Shown: piece by piece, positions 36,957 through 46,614 of the stretch
Layout of the letters: each line of letters begins with the position of its first letter
Numbering within the stretch: position 1 is the stretch's first letter
Source of the DNA: Mycolicibacterium sp.
GTDB taxonomy: Bacteria; Actinomycetota; Actinomycetes; Mycobacteriales; Mycobacteriaceae
DNA length: 64,000 nucleotides
Direction of reading: 5' to 3'
NCBI GenBank assembly: GCA_020637165.1
Contig: JACJWN010000009.1
Coordinates: forward strand, 124,001 to 188,000
Notes under the pieces: generated by a model
Told to the model about the DNA's origin: nothing
Database searches by the model: none
The model's input: only the letters and a program-made list of their open reading frames with translations
Made by a program: the position numbers and the translations under genes

Positions 36957-37367
36957 TCAGGCGTCCAGTTCGCGGGCCACCGCCCGCACGACCTCCGAAA
37001 CCCGGCGCGCAACCTTGCGGTCCGGGTACCGGCCGCGGCGCAACTCCGGCTGCACCGCACCCTCGAGCAGGGTGATCATGTCCTCGACCATGCCGTGCAA
37101 TTCGTCCGGGCTGTGCTTGTGCTCGGGCGCCGCCGCCTCGCGCCGGGTCCGAGACAGGCTCGGCGGGGGGTCCAGCAATTTGAGACTGAGCGCCTGGGGT
37201 CCGCGCCGCCCGGTGGCTATCCCGAACTCGACGCGCTGGCCCGCCTTGAGGTCCTCGACGCCCTCGGGCAGAGCGGAGGCGCGCACGTAGACGTCCTCGC
37301 CGTCCTCTTGTGAGAGGAAGCCGAACCCCTTGTCGGAGTCGTACCATTTCACCTTGCCGGTCGGCAC
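36957..37367 (-). CDS. cspB: Cold-shock-domain protein with C-terminal extension (CspB)
   Basis: A 136-residue protein. Residues 1-65 are a cold-shock domain with RNP1 K-G-F-G-F-L and the variant RNP2 V-Y-V-R-A-S, binding single-stranded RNA or DNA. The remaining 70 residues form a charged helical extension containing [16 protein letters not shown] and [16 protein letters not shown]. tuberculosis CspB (Rv0871) is 135 residues with the same layout. The GTG with AGGTGA upstream is chosen over an ATG 12 codons earlier because it opens directly on the domain. Confidence 0.88.
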   Translation of the reverse strand: MPTGKVKWYDSDKGFGFLSQEDGEDVYVRASALPEGVEDLKAGQRVEFGIATGRRGPQALSLKLLDPPPSLSRTRREAAAPEHKHSPDELHGMVEDMITLLEGAVQPELRRGRYPDRKVARRVSEVVRAVARELDA

Positions 37368-37462
37368 TGGTCTCACCTGCTTGTCTGAACGTCTACATGG
37401 CACCCGCGGCCGGGCGCGTGAGCGATCCTACTCAACCGCGGGCCGGGTCAGCGGGCGACTTT

Positions 37463-37484
37463 GGTTAGGTAGGCTTGCCTGACC
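37463..37484 (+). promoter_or_regulatory. Imperfect inverted repeat and -10 element upstream of yccF-moaA2-moaD2
   Basis: A 22-bp imperfect palindrome (8 of 11 pairs) begins GGTTAGGTAGG and ends CCTGACC. It loosely resembles an IdeR iron box with one base missing. It contains TAGGCT (37470-37475), a TANNNT -10 hexamer, 22 bases before the yccF ATG. A metal-linked control of the molybdopterin operon would follow if the site were real, but the match is weak. Confidence 0.3.
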
Positions 37485-37497
37485 GCGGGAGGAAGAT

Positions 37498-37908
37498 ATG
37501 CGTCTGATCCTGAACATCATCTGGCTGGTTTTCGGTGGCCTGTGGTTCGCGATCGGCTACCTGCTGGCGGCCCTCGTCTGCTTCGTCCTCATCATCACCA
37601 TTCCCTTCGGCTTCGCCTCGGCACGCATCGCGTTGTTCGCGCTGTGGCCGTTCGGACGGACCGTTGTCGACAAGCCGGGACCGCGGACCGGCGCGCTGAT
37701 CGGCAACGTCATCTGGATATTGGTCGCCGGGCTGTGGCTGGCCATCGGCCATGTCATCAGCGCCGTCGCGATGGCGGTCACCATCGTCGGCATTCCACTG
37801 GCGCTGGCCAACCTCAAACTCATCCCGGTCTCGCTGATGCCCCTGGGCAAGCAGATCGTCCCGGTCGACCAGGCCAACGACTGGGTCCACGTCCAGGGCA
37901 GGGCATGA
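37498..37908 (+). CDS. YccF-domain inner-membrane protein (Rv0870c)
   Basis: A 136-residue protein with two copies of the YccF domain. The first copy is I-L-N-I-I-W-L-V-F-G-G-L-W-F-A-I-G-Y and the second is L-I-G-N-V-I-W-I-L-V-A-G-L-W-L-A-I-G-H. Four hydrophobic helices are predicted. The conserved W-P-F-G-R segment joins the halves. Rv0870c (129 residues) is the orthologue. GGAGGAAG lies just before the ATG. Its stop overlaps the moaA2 start (ATGA), so it is the first gene of a yccF-moaA2-moaD2 operon, though no molybdenum role is known for it. Confidence 0.85.
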   Translation: MRLILNIIWLVFGGLWFAIGYLLAALVCFVLIITIPFGFASARIALFALWPFGRTVVDKPGPRTGALIGNVIWILVAGLWLAIGHVISAVAMAVTIVGIPLALANLKLIPVSLMPLGKQIVPVDQANDWVHVQGRA

Positions 37909-38969
37909 CCGTCACAGCCCTGGGCGTGCCCGGGGTCCGTACCGGCCCACGGGACCTTCCCGACACCATGCCGCGGCAGGGCCCGCTGCTGGACACCTTC
38001 GGGAGGACCGCCACCGACCTTCGGGTCTCGCTGACCGACCGCTGCAATCTGCGGTGCACCTACTGCATGCCCGCCGCGGGCCTGGACTGGCTGCCCGGCG
38101 AGAACCTATTGACCTTCGAGGAGATCACCCGGCTGCTGCGACTGGCCGTGACCCGCCTGGGGGTCACCAGCATCCGATTCACCGGCGGTGAGCCCTTGCT
38201 CTACCGACGGCTCGAGGACGTGGTGGCGGCCACCGCTCGACTGCGGCCGCGGCCGGAGATCGCCCTCACCACCAATGGTGTCGGACTGGCCCGTCGGGCC
38301 GCCGGCCTGGCCGCGGCGGGACTCGACCGGGTCAACGTGTCACTCGACACCGTCGACGCCGCTCATTTCGCCGCCATCACCCGACGCAGACGTCTCGACG
38401 AGGTGCTCGAGGGTCTGGCCGCGGCGGCCTCCGCCGGTCTGAGCCCGGTCAAAGTCAACGCGGTGCCGGACCCGGTCACCGGTATCGGCGACGTCGTCGA
38501 ACTGCTGCGCTTCTGCTTGCTCCATGGCTATCAGCTGCGGATCATCGAACAGATGCCGCTGGATGCCGACCATCGGTGGCGCCCTGACGATGGCCTGACT
38601 GCCGGAGCGATCATGAGAGCACTGGCGGCCCACTTCGATCTACGCCCCGACCCGGCCCCCCGGGGTTCCGCGCCCGCCGGTTTGTGGCTGGTCGACGGTG
38701 GTCCGGCGACCGTGGGTGTCATCGCCTCGGTGTCGGCCCCGTTCTGCTCGGACTGCGACCGCACTCGGATGACCGCCGACGGCCAGGTTCGCAGTTGCCT
38801 GTTCGCGAACGAGGAGACCGACTTGCGGACCCTGATGCGCGGCGGTGCCGACGACGCCGAAGTTGAGCTGGCGTGGCGCGGCGCCATGTGGCAGAAGGCA
38901 GCTGGGCACGGTATCGGCGAACCGGGTTTCGTGCAGCCGCAGCGCCCGATGAGCGCCATCGGAGGCTGA
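37905..38969 (+). CDS. moaA2: GTP 3',8-cyclase MoaA2
   Basis: A 354-residue radical-SAM enzyme for the first step of molybdenum-cofactor synthesis (GTP to 3',8-cH2GTP, the precursor of cyclic pyranopterin). The radical-SAM cluster is C47-x3-C51-x2-C54, S-adenosylmethionine contacts include F-T-G-G-E-P, and the second 4Fe-4S cluster uses C281-x2-C284-x13-C298. The chain ends in the conserved G-G dipeptide required for MoaA activity. M. tuberculosis MoaA2 (Rv0869c) is about 360 residues. The ATG is preferred to longer frames because of the ATGA overlap with yccF. moaD2 begins two bases after its stop. Confidence 0.95.
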   Translation: MTVTALGVPGVRTGPRDLPDTMPRQGPLLDTFGRTATDLRVSLTDRCNLRCTYCMPAAGLDWLPGENLLTFEEITRLLRLAVTRLGVTSIRFTGGEPLLYRRLEDVVAATARLRPRPEIALTTNGVGLARRAAGLAAAGLDRVNVSLDTVDAAHFAAITRRRRLDEVLEGLAAAASAGLSPVKVNAVPDPVTGIGDVVELLRFCLLHGYQLRIIEQMPLDADHRWRPDDGLTAGAIMRALAAHFDLRPDPAPRGSAPAGLWLVDGGPATVGVIASVSAPFCSDCDRTRMTADGQVRSCLFANEETDLRTLMRGGADDAEVELAWRGAMWQKAAGHGIGEPGFVQPQRPMSAIGG

Positions 38970-38971
38970 CT

Positions 38972-39241
38972 ATGACCGAGATCACCGACACGATCCCGGT
39001 GACAGTCCGCTTCTTTGCTGCGGCCCGCGACGCCGCCGGCACGGAGACCGCGACACTGGCCCTCCAACAAGGGTCGACACTGTCCGACGCAATCCGTGAA
39101 TTAAGTGGTCAAAGTGACAGAATGGCACTAGTGTTACGGAAGTGCTCTTTCCTCAGCGACGGCGTGGCCGTTCGCGATAGGGCCACTGTGCTGCTGGCAC
39201 ATCAGACCCTGGATGTTCTGCCCCCGTTTGCGGGCGGATAG
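38972..39241 (+). CDS. moaD2: Molybdopterin synthase small subunit MoaD2
   Basis: An 89-residue ubiquitin-fold sulfur carrier ending in the required F-A-G-G, whose terminal glycine is converted to a thiocarboxylate and donates sulfur to precursor Z in the MoaD-MoaE complex. Early strands contain V-R-F-F-A-A-A-R-D-A-A-G-T and the final part V-L-P-P-F. GGAGG lies eight bases ahead of the ATG. Its partner MoaE2 is encoded just beyond rpfA on the other strand. About 410 bp without a gene follow, holding the rpfA control region. Confidence 0.92.
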   Translation: MTEITDTIPVTVRFFAAARDAAGTETATLALQQGSTLSDAIRELSGQSDRMALVLRKCSFLSDGVAVRDRATVLLAHQTLDVLPPFAGG

Positions 39242-39242
39242 C

Positions 39243-39258
39243 CGTGATTTGGATCACA
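39243..39258 (+). promoter_or_regulatory. CRP-type binding site upstream of rpfA
   Basis: CGTGATTTGGATCACA matches the mycobacterial CRP consensus TGTGA-N6-TCACA at nine of ten conserved positions. rpfA is an established target of M. tuberculosis CRP (Rv3676), which supports the call. The site is about 80 bp upstream of the probable -10 element, a position suited to activation. Confidence 0.65.
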
Positions 39259-39339
39259 TCACGAATAGGTCACGGAGTGGCCACGGGCCGATCAAGTTGC
39301 CCTCCCACCAGGAGTGACGCTGGGCTTTTAGAGTTCCAT

Positions 39340-41239
<1,900 letters not shown>

Positions 41240-41243
<4 letters not shown>

Positions 41244-41716
41244 CCGTGGTCTCCTCCGCTCAACTGATCCAGAGCATGATCCAGGACCCCGGCGAGCACC
41301 TCGAGTCCGTCGCGGACGCCACCGGTCGATCCGGGGAGGTTCACCACCAGCGTGCGCCCGGCGACACCGCACACGCCTCGGGACAGGACGGCGGTCGGGA
41401 CGTTCGGCAGACCGGACCGGCGGATCGCGTCGGCCAGCCCGGGGATCTGGTAGTCGAGGAGCGCCAGGGTGGCCTCCGGTGTGGAGTCGGTCGGCGATAT
41501 GCCGGTTCCGCCGGACGTGACGACGACATCCGCGCGCTCATCCAACGCCGCCCGCAGTGCCCGCGCCACCGCGGGGCCATCGGCCACCACCACTGCGGGA
41601 GGTACCGCGAAACCGCGAGAGGTCAGCCATTCGACGACGATCGGACCGCAGCGATCCTGATAGGCGCCGGCAGCCGCGCGTGTAGAGGCGATGATCACCC
41701 GCGCGGACCGGGTCAT
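41240..41716 (-). CDS. mog: Molybdopterin adenylyltransferase-type protein Mog/MoaB2
   Basis: A 158-residue MogA/MoaB-family protein; M. tuberculosis Mog (Rv0865) is 160 residues. It activates molybdopterin with ATP before molybdate insertion. Signature segments are [19 protein letters not shown] and [10 protein letters not shown]. The start overlaps the moaC2 stop by four bases, and its own stop overlaps the moaE2 start the same way, indicating coupled translation. Confidence 0.92.
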
Positions 41717-42231
41717 GGCCGGGCGGTCCAGACGCCGTTCTTGCCGCCCTCCTTGCGCATCACGTGGACGTCGTCGAGGCGGGCCGCCGGGTCGACCGCC
41801 TTGATCATGTCGTACACCGTAAGCCCGGCCACCGTGACGGCGGTCAGCGCCTCCATCTCGACACCGGTACGGCCGGTGGTGCGCACCGAGGCGGTGATGC
41901 CGACATCGGCGGCACCGATGCGGAATTGGACGTCGACCCCGTTGAGGGCAAGCTGATGACACATCGGGATGAGGTCGCTGGTGCGCTTGGCAGCCAGAAT
42001 GCCGGCCACCCGAGCGGTGGCCAGGGCATCCCCCTTGGGAAGTCCACCCGAGGCGATCATCGCAACCACCTCGGCGGTGGTGTGCACGGTGCCGCAGGCT
42101 GTGGCACTGCGATGGGTGGCCGTCTTCGCCGTGACATCAACCATCCGCGCCGCACCATGGTCGTCGAGATGCGATAGCCGGCGCTCTGTTTCCGGAGAGC
42201 GCTGTGGTCCCGAAGAGGGGCCGTTGGTCAC
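41713..42231 (-). CDS. moaC2: Cyclic pyranopterin monophosphate synthase MoaC2
   Basis: A 172-residue MoaC, near the 167 residues of M. tuberculosis MoaC2 (Rv0864). With MoaA it forms cyclic pyranopterin monophosphate. Conserved motifs are M-V-D-V-T-A-K near 30, K-R-T-S-D-L-I-P-M-C-H-Q-L, G-V-E-M-E-A-L-T-A-V, and the catalytic lysine in the C-terminal D-M-I-K-A-V-D and K-x-G-G-K segments. The GTG start puts about 29 non-conserved residues before the domain; an ATG at that boundary is an alternative. Two bases separate it from the upstream Rv0863-like gene. Confidence 0.92.
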   Translation of the reverse strand: MTNGPSSGPQRSPETERRLSHLDDHGAARMVDVTAKTATHRSATACGTVHTTAEVVAMIASGGLPKGDALATARVAGILAAKRTSDLIPMCHQLALNGVDVQFRIGAADVGITASVRTTGRTGVEMEALTAVTVAGLTVYDMIKAVDPAARLDDVHVMRKEGGKNGVWTARP

Positions 42232-42233
42232 CG

Positions 42234-42422
42234 CTATCGGTTGACGACGGTGACCGGGTGCAGGTACGGCAGGGTCGAGGCGGGCACCGGGAACGTCACA
42301 TCCCCGAACGGAGACAGTGGACCGACCCGGTCGGAGGCCAGCTCGCTCACCGGGTGGTCGTCGGGATCCCGGGTCGGCCAGCCCTTGTCGACATACCGTT
42401 GCTTGCTCGTGTTCTGTGCCAC
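42234..42422 (-). CDS. Small conserved protein heading the moaC2 operon (Rv0863-like)
   Basis: A 62-residue soluble protein with the sequence pattern [17 protein letters not shown] and [13 protein letters not shown]. It holds the position of M. tuberculosis Rv0863 between moaC2 and the Rv0862c-type gene. The GTG is listed; an ATG 13 codons upstream would give 75 residues. No fold or function is known to me. It ends two bases before moaC2 and is divergent from the helicase-associated gene. Confidence 0.7.
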   Translation of the reverse strand: MAQNTSKQRYVDKGWPTRDPDDHPVSELASDRVGPLSPFGDVTFPVPASTLPYLHPVTVVNR

Positions 42423-42486
42423 CGGATCATTCTGACACTTGTACGTCGAACTCGCCCGCATGCCCGCTGATTTACCCTGGTCGGCG

Positions 42487-44763
42487 ATGACCAAGCACCC
42501 GCCGACCAAGCACTCGCCATCGCGGCGCGGCGTGCCGTTGGGTGCCTGGCTGGCGGAGCTACCCGACGAGCGCCTGATCCGGCTGCTCGAACTTCGACCG
42601 GACCTTGCCCAGCCCACGCCCGGCAGTATCTCCGCGTTGGCCGCGCGCGCCGAGTCGCGGCAGTCGGTCAAAGCCGCCGCCGACGACCTGGACTTCCTTC
42701 GCCTGGCCGTGCTGGACGCCCTGCTGACGCTGGGGGCCGACGAGTCGGCGGTGGAAGCCGGCGAAGTGCTCTCGCTGCTCGGCGAACGGGCCCCGGATTG
42801 GGCCGTGTGTTCCGCGCTGGACGACCTCCGCGAACGCGCACTGGTGTGGGGCGATGAAGAGATCCGGGTGTCGACCGAGGCGGGCGCCGCGCTGCCCTGG
42901 TATCCGGGGCAGGCTGTCGTCGAGGATCGCCCGCGCTGCGCCGCCGAACTGTCCGCGGCGATCGAGGCCCTCGATGAACCCGCCCGCGACGTGCTGGAAC
43001 GGCTGGGAACCGGCTCCCCGGTGGGCCGCACCCGCGATGCCGCACCCGGCACACCGGCCGACCGACCGGTCCAGCGATTGCTGGCCGCCGGATTGCTGCG
43101 CCCGGTGGACGAGGAGACGGTGGTGCTCCCCCGCGATGTGGGTCAGTGGCTGCGCGGACAGACGCCGGGGCCGGCTGGGCTCACTCCGCCGGAGGCGGCC
43201 GTCCGCACCGGGGCCGCCAAGGACGTGGACGCCTCGGCGGCGGGCGCGGCGCTGGAGCTGATCAGGCAGGTGGAGACCGTCCTGGACAGCCTGTCGGCGA
43301 CACCGGTGCCCGAGTTGCGCAGCGGCGGACTCGGCGTGCGCGAAGCCAAGCGTCTCGCCAAGAGCACCGGAATAGACGAACCCCGGTTGGGCCTGATCCT
43401 GGAACTCGTCGCAGCCGCCGGGCTGATCGCCAGCGGGGTTCCCGACCCCGCCCCGCCCGGGGACACCGCGGGCTACTGGGCCCCGACGGTGGCCACCGAT
43501 CGCTTCCTGGAGGCATCGGCGGCGTCCCGTTGGCTGCAATTGGCCACCGTCTGGCTGGACCTGCCCTCACGCCCCGGGCTGATCGGCCAACGCGGACAGG
43601 ACGGCAAACCCTATGCTGCGCTGTCGGATTCGCTCTATTCCACCGCCGCCCCCCTGGACCGGCGACTTCTCCTGGAATTGCTCGCCGAGTTACCGGCGGG
43701 GACCGGGTCCGACGCCGCCCACGCCTCGGCGGCGCTGATCTGGCATCGGCCCCGTTGGGCCGCGCGGCTGCAACCCGAACCGGTCGGGCACCTGCTCGTC
43801 GAGGCCCACGCAGTCGGGCTCACCGGCCGCGATGCACTGAGCAGTCCCGGGCGCGCCCTGTTGGCCGACGGCGAGGAGGCCGCGCTCGTCGCGATGACCA
43901 CCGCACTGCCCGAACCGATCGATCATTTCCTGGTCCAGGCCGATCTCACCGTCGTGGTGCCCGGGCCCCTGCAACGGGAACTGGCCGACGAACTCGCCGC
44001 CGTGGCCACCGTCGAATCGGCGGGAGCGGCGATGGTGTTTCGGGTCGGCGAGCAGTCGGTACGGCACGCACTGGACACCGGCCGCACGGCCGAAGGGCTG
44101 CAACGATTCTTCGAGCAGCACTCCAAAACCCCCGTTCCGCAGGGACTTCGGTACCTGATCAATGATGTCGCGCGCCGCCACGGACAACTCCGTGTCGGCA
44201 TGGCGGCCTCGTTCGTCCGCTGCGACGACCCGGTTCTGCTGTCCCATGCGGTGTCCGCCCCCGGTATGGCCGCCCTCGAGGTGCGATTGCTGGCACCGAC
44301 GGTCGCGGTGTCACAGGCCCCCATCGCGGAGGTGCTTGCCACCCTGCGGCAGAACGGGTTCGCCCCGGCGGCCGAGGATCCCTCCGGCGCTATCGTCGAC
44401 CTGCGCCGCCGCGGCGCACGGGTGCCGGGGAATCCCCTTCGTCGACCTGTGCGCGCCCTGCCCAGACCCAACCCGGAGAGCCTGGCCTCCACGGTCTCGA
44501 TCCTGCGCCGGGTTGCCTCCACACCGCTGGGCGGGGTCCGCGTCGACCCGAGCGTCGCGATCGCACTGCTGCAGCAGGCCGCCCTGCACGGCCATGAGGT
44601 GCTGATCGGCTACGTCGACGCCGCCGGAGTGGCCACCCAGCGGGCGGTCCGGCCGTTGGCCGTTCGCGGCGGGCAACTGATCGCATGGGACTCCTCCCAG
44701 GGCCGTCCGCGGGAGTTCGCCCTGCACCGGGTCACCTCGGTCATCCCCTCCGAGTCCGGATAA
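42487..44763 (+). CDS. Helicase-associated (helicase_C_3) protein, partner of XPB (Rv0862c)
   Basis: A 758-residue protein without ATPase motifs; Rv0862c is about 756 residues. It belongs to the XPB/Ssl2-like helicase-associated domain family. The N-terminal half is built of winged-helix-like repeats ([16 protein letters not shown] at about 25-40). The C-terminal third carries a domain with [18 protein letters not shown] and ends with a WYL-like segment ([10 protein letters not shown]...R-E-F-A-L-H-R-V). The ATG reading M-T-K-H-P is chosen; another start 16 codons upstream is less likely. The XPB helicase gene follows 31 bp downstream, suggesting a joint role in DNA repair. Confidence 0.82.
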   Translation: MTKHPPTKHSPSRRGVPLGAWLAELPDERLIRLLELRPDLAQPTPGSISALAARAESRQSVKAAADDLDFLRLAVLDALLTLGADESAVEAGEVLSLLGERAPDWAVCSALDDLRERALVWGDEEIRVSTEAGAALPWYPGQAVVEDRPRCAAELSAAIEALDEPARDVLERLGTGSPVGRTRDAAPGTPADRPVQRLLAAGLLRPVDEETVVLPRDVGQWLRGQTPGPAGLTPPEAAVRTGAAKDVDASAAGAALELIRQVETVLDSLSATPVPELRSGGLGVREAKRLAKSTGIDEPRLGLILELVAAAGLIASGVPDPAPPGDTAGYWAPTVATDRFLEASAASRWLQLATVWLDLPSRPGLIGQRGQDGKPYAALSDSLYSTAAPLDRRLLLELLAELPAGTGSDAAHASAALIWHRPRWAARLQPEPVGHLLVEAHAVGLTGRDALSSPGRALLADGEEAALVAMTTALPEPIDHFLVQADLTVVVPGPLQRELADELAAVATVESAGAAMVFRVGEQSVRHALDTGRTAEGLQRFFEQHSKTPVPQGLRYLINDVARRHGQLRVGMAASFVRCDDPVLLSHAVSAPGMAALEVRLLAPTVAVSQAPIAEVLATLRQNGFAPAAEDPSGAIVDLRRRGARVPGNPLRRPVRALPRPNPESLASTVSILRRVASTPLGGVRVDPSVAIALLQQAALHGHEVLIGYVDAAGVATQRAVRPLAVRGGQLIAWDSSQGRPREFALHRVTSVIPSESG

Positions 44764-44794
44764 TGGCGACCATGACCTACCGGCGAGGATCGCG

Positions 44795-46444
44795 ATGACC
44801 GACGGCCCCCTGATCGTGCAGAGCGACAAGACCGTCCTGCTCGAGATCGACCACGAACAAGCCGACGCCGCGCGGGCGGCGATCGCCCCGTTCGCCGAGC
44901 TCGAACGCGCACCGGAACACATCCACACCTACCGCATCACCTCACTGGCGCTGTGGAACGCCCGCGCCGCCGGACATGACGCCGAGCAGGTCGTCGATGC
45001 GCTGGTCACCTTCTCCCGCTACGCCGTCCCGCAACCGCTACTGGTCGACATCGTCGACACCATGGCGCGCTACGGCCGGCTTCAGCTGGTGAAGCATCCG
45101 GCCCACGGGCTGACCCTGGTGAGCCTGGACCGCCCGGTACTCGAGGAGGTCCTGCGCAACAAGAAGATCGCCCCGATGCTCGGAGCCCAGATCGACGACG
45201 ACACGGTGGTGGTCCACCCGAGCGAACGCGGCAGGGTCAAGCAGATGCTGCTCAAGATCGGCTGGCCGGCCGAGGACCTCGCCGGCTACGTCGACGGGGA
45301 AGCCCATCCGATCTCCCTGAAGCAGGACGGATGGGAGTTGCGCGACTACCAACAGATGGCCGCCGACTCGTTCTGGGCCGGCGGCTCCGGCGTGGTGGTG
45401 CTGCCCTGCGGCGCCGGCAAGACCATCGTGGGCGCCGCGGCAATGGCGAAGGCCGGGGCCACGACCCTGATACTGGTGACCAACACCGTGGCCGGGCGGC
45501 AGTGGAAGCGCGAGCTGATAGCGCGAACTTCGTTGACCGAGGACGAGATCGGCGAATACTCCGGCGAACGCAAGGAGATCCGGCCGGTCACCATCGCGAC
45601 CTACCAGGTCATCACCCGCCGGACCAAGGGCGAGTACCGGCACCTGGAACTCTTCGACAGCCGCGACTGGGGCCTGATCGTCTACGACGAGGTGCACCTG
45701 CTGCCGGCACCGGTATTCCGGATGACCGCGGACCTGCAGTCCCGCCGGCGGCTCGGACTCACCGCTACCCTGATCCGCGAGGACGGCCGCGAGGGCGACG
45801 TGTTCAGTCTGATCGGGCCCAAACGGTATGACGCACCCTGGAAGGACATCGAGGCCCAGGGTTGGATTGCCCCGGCCGAGTGCGTCGAGGTGCGGGTCAC
45901 GATGACTGACAACGAGCGGATGCAGTACGCCGTCGCCGAGCCCGAGGAACGCTACCGGCTGTGTTCGACGGCCCACACCAAGATCGCGGTGGTGAAGTCG
46001 ATCCTGGCCCGCCATCCCGATGAGCCGACGTTGGTGATCGGGGCCTATCTCGATCAGCTCGAGGAACTCGGCGCCGAACTCGACGCCCCGGTGATCCAGG
46101 GGTCGACCAAGAACGCCGAACGGGAGGCGTTGTTCGACGCCTTCCGGCGTGGCGAGATCAGGACCCTGGTGGTTTCGAAGGTGGCCAACTTCTCCATCGA
46201 CCTGCCCGAGGCCTCGGTGGCCGTTCAGGTTTCGGGAACATTCGGCTCGCGCCAGGAAGAGGCGCAGCGGCTGGGTAGGCTGCTTCGACCCAAGAAGGAC
46301 GGCGGCGGGGCGGTGTTCTACTCAGTGGTCTCCCGCGACAGTCTGGACGCCGACTATGCCGCACACCGGCAGCGCTTCCTCGCCGAACAGGGCTACGGAT
46401 ACGTGATCACCGACGCCGACGACCTGCTCGGCCCGGCGGTCTGA
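44795..46444 (+). CDS. XPB-type DNA repair helicase (Ercc3)
   Basis: A 549-residue SF2 helicase; M. tuberculosis Rv0861c is 542 residues. An N-terminal XPB-like domain (about 1-165) precedes helicase domain 1 with Q-like R-D-Y-Q-Q, Walker A L-P-C-G206-A-G-K-T210, D298-E-V-H301 and motif III L-T-A-T. Helicase domain 2 has S-K-V-A-N-F-S-I-D-L-P and the motif VI Q-R-L-G-R-L-L-R-P. Mycobacterial XPB is known to unwind DNA 3' to 5' and is linked to nucleotide-excision repair. An RED-like motif (R-E-D-G-R-E-G-D) typical of XPB follows motif III. Confidence 0.93.
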   Translation: MTDGPLIVQSDKTVLLEIDHEQADAARAAIAPFAELERAPEHIHTYRITSLALWNARAAGHDAEQVVDALVTFSRYAVPQPLLVDIVDTMARYGRLQLVKHPAHGLTLVSLDRPVLEEVLRNKKIAPMLGAQIDDDTVVVHPSERGRVKQMLLKIGWPAEDLAGYVDGEAHPISLKQDGWELRDYQQMAADSFWAGGSGVVVLPCGAGKTIVGAAAMAKAGATTLILVTNTVAGRQWKRELIARTSLTEDEIGEYSGERKEIRPVTIATYQVITRRTKGEYRHLELFDSRDWGLIVYDEVHLLPAPVFRMTADLQSRRRLGLTATLIREDGREGDVFSLIGPKRYDAPWKDIEAQGWIAPAECVEVRVTMTDNERMQYAVAEPEERYRLCSTAHTKIAVVKSILARHPDEPTLVIGAYLDQLEELGAELDAPVIQGSTKNAEREALFDAFRRGEIRTLVVSKVANFSIDLPEASVAVQVSGTFGSRQEEAQRLGRLLRPKKDGGGAVFYSVVSRDSLDADYAAHRQRFLAEQGYGYVITDADDLLGPAV

Positions 46445-46588
46445 GGGCCGAGTAACGACATCCCGCAGCCGCCGCTACAGAGGGCCCTGGGTTCGACACC
46501 ACGATGCTCCCCTCCCGCGACGACTCTCCCGATGGTGCGCGAAGTTCCAGCGACATTCCTGAGGAGGGGGTAGCGTTCGACCGGTCAA

Positions 46589-46604
46589 TGTGATTCTGGT
46601 CATA
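46589..46604 (+). promoter_or_regulatory. CRP-like site overlapping the translation start region of the PE-PPE-domain gene
   Basis: TGTGATTCTGGTCATA matches TGTGA-N6-TCACA at nine of ten conserved positions. It lies ten bases before the GTG and directly before the ribosome site. TAGCGT at 46571-46576 is a possible -10; if it is used, CRP bound here would repress. Confidence 0.4.
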
Positions 46605-46614
46605 GGAGAACAGG

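Noticed and set aside
46445-46588. Possible small gene between XPB and the PE-PPE-domain gene
   Set aside because: No frame with a start, ribosome site and mycobacterial codon bias could be found; I see nothing there except the promoter region.
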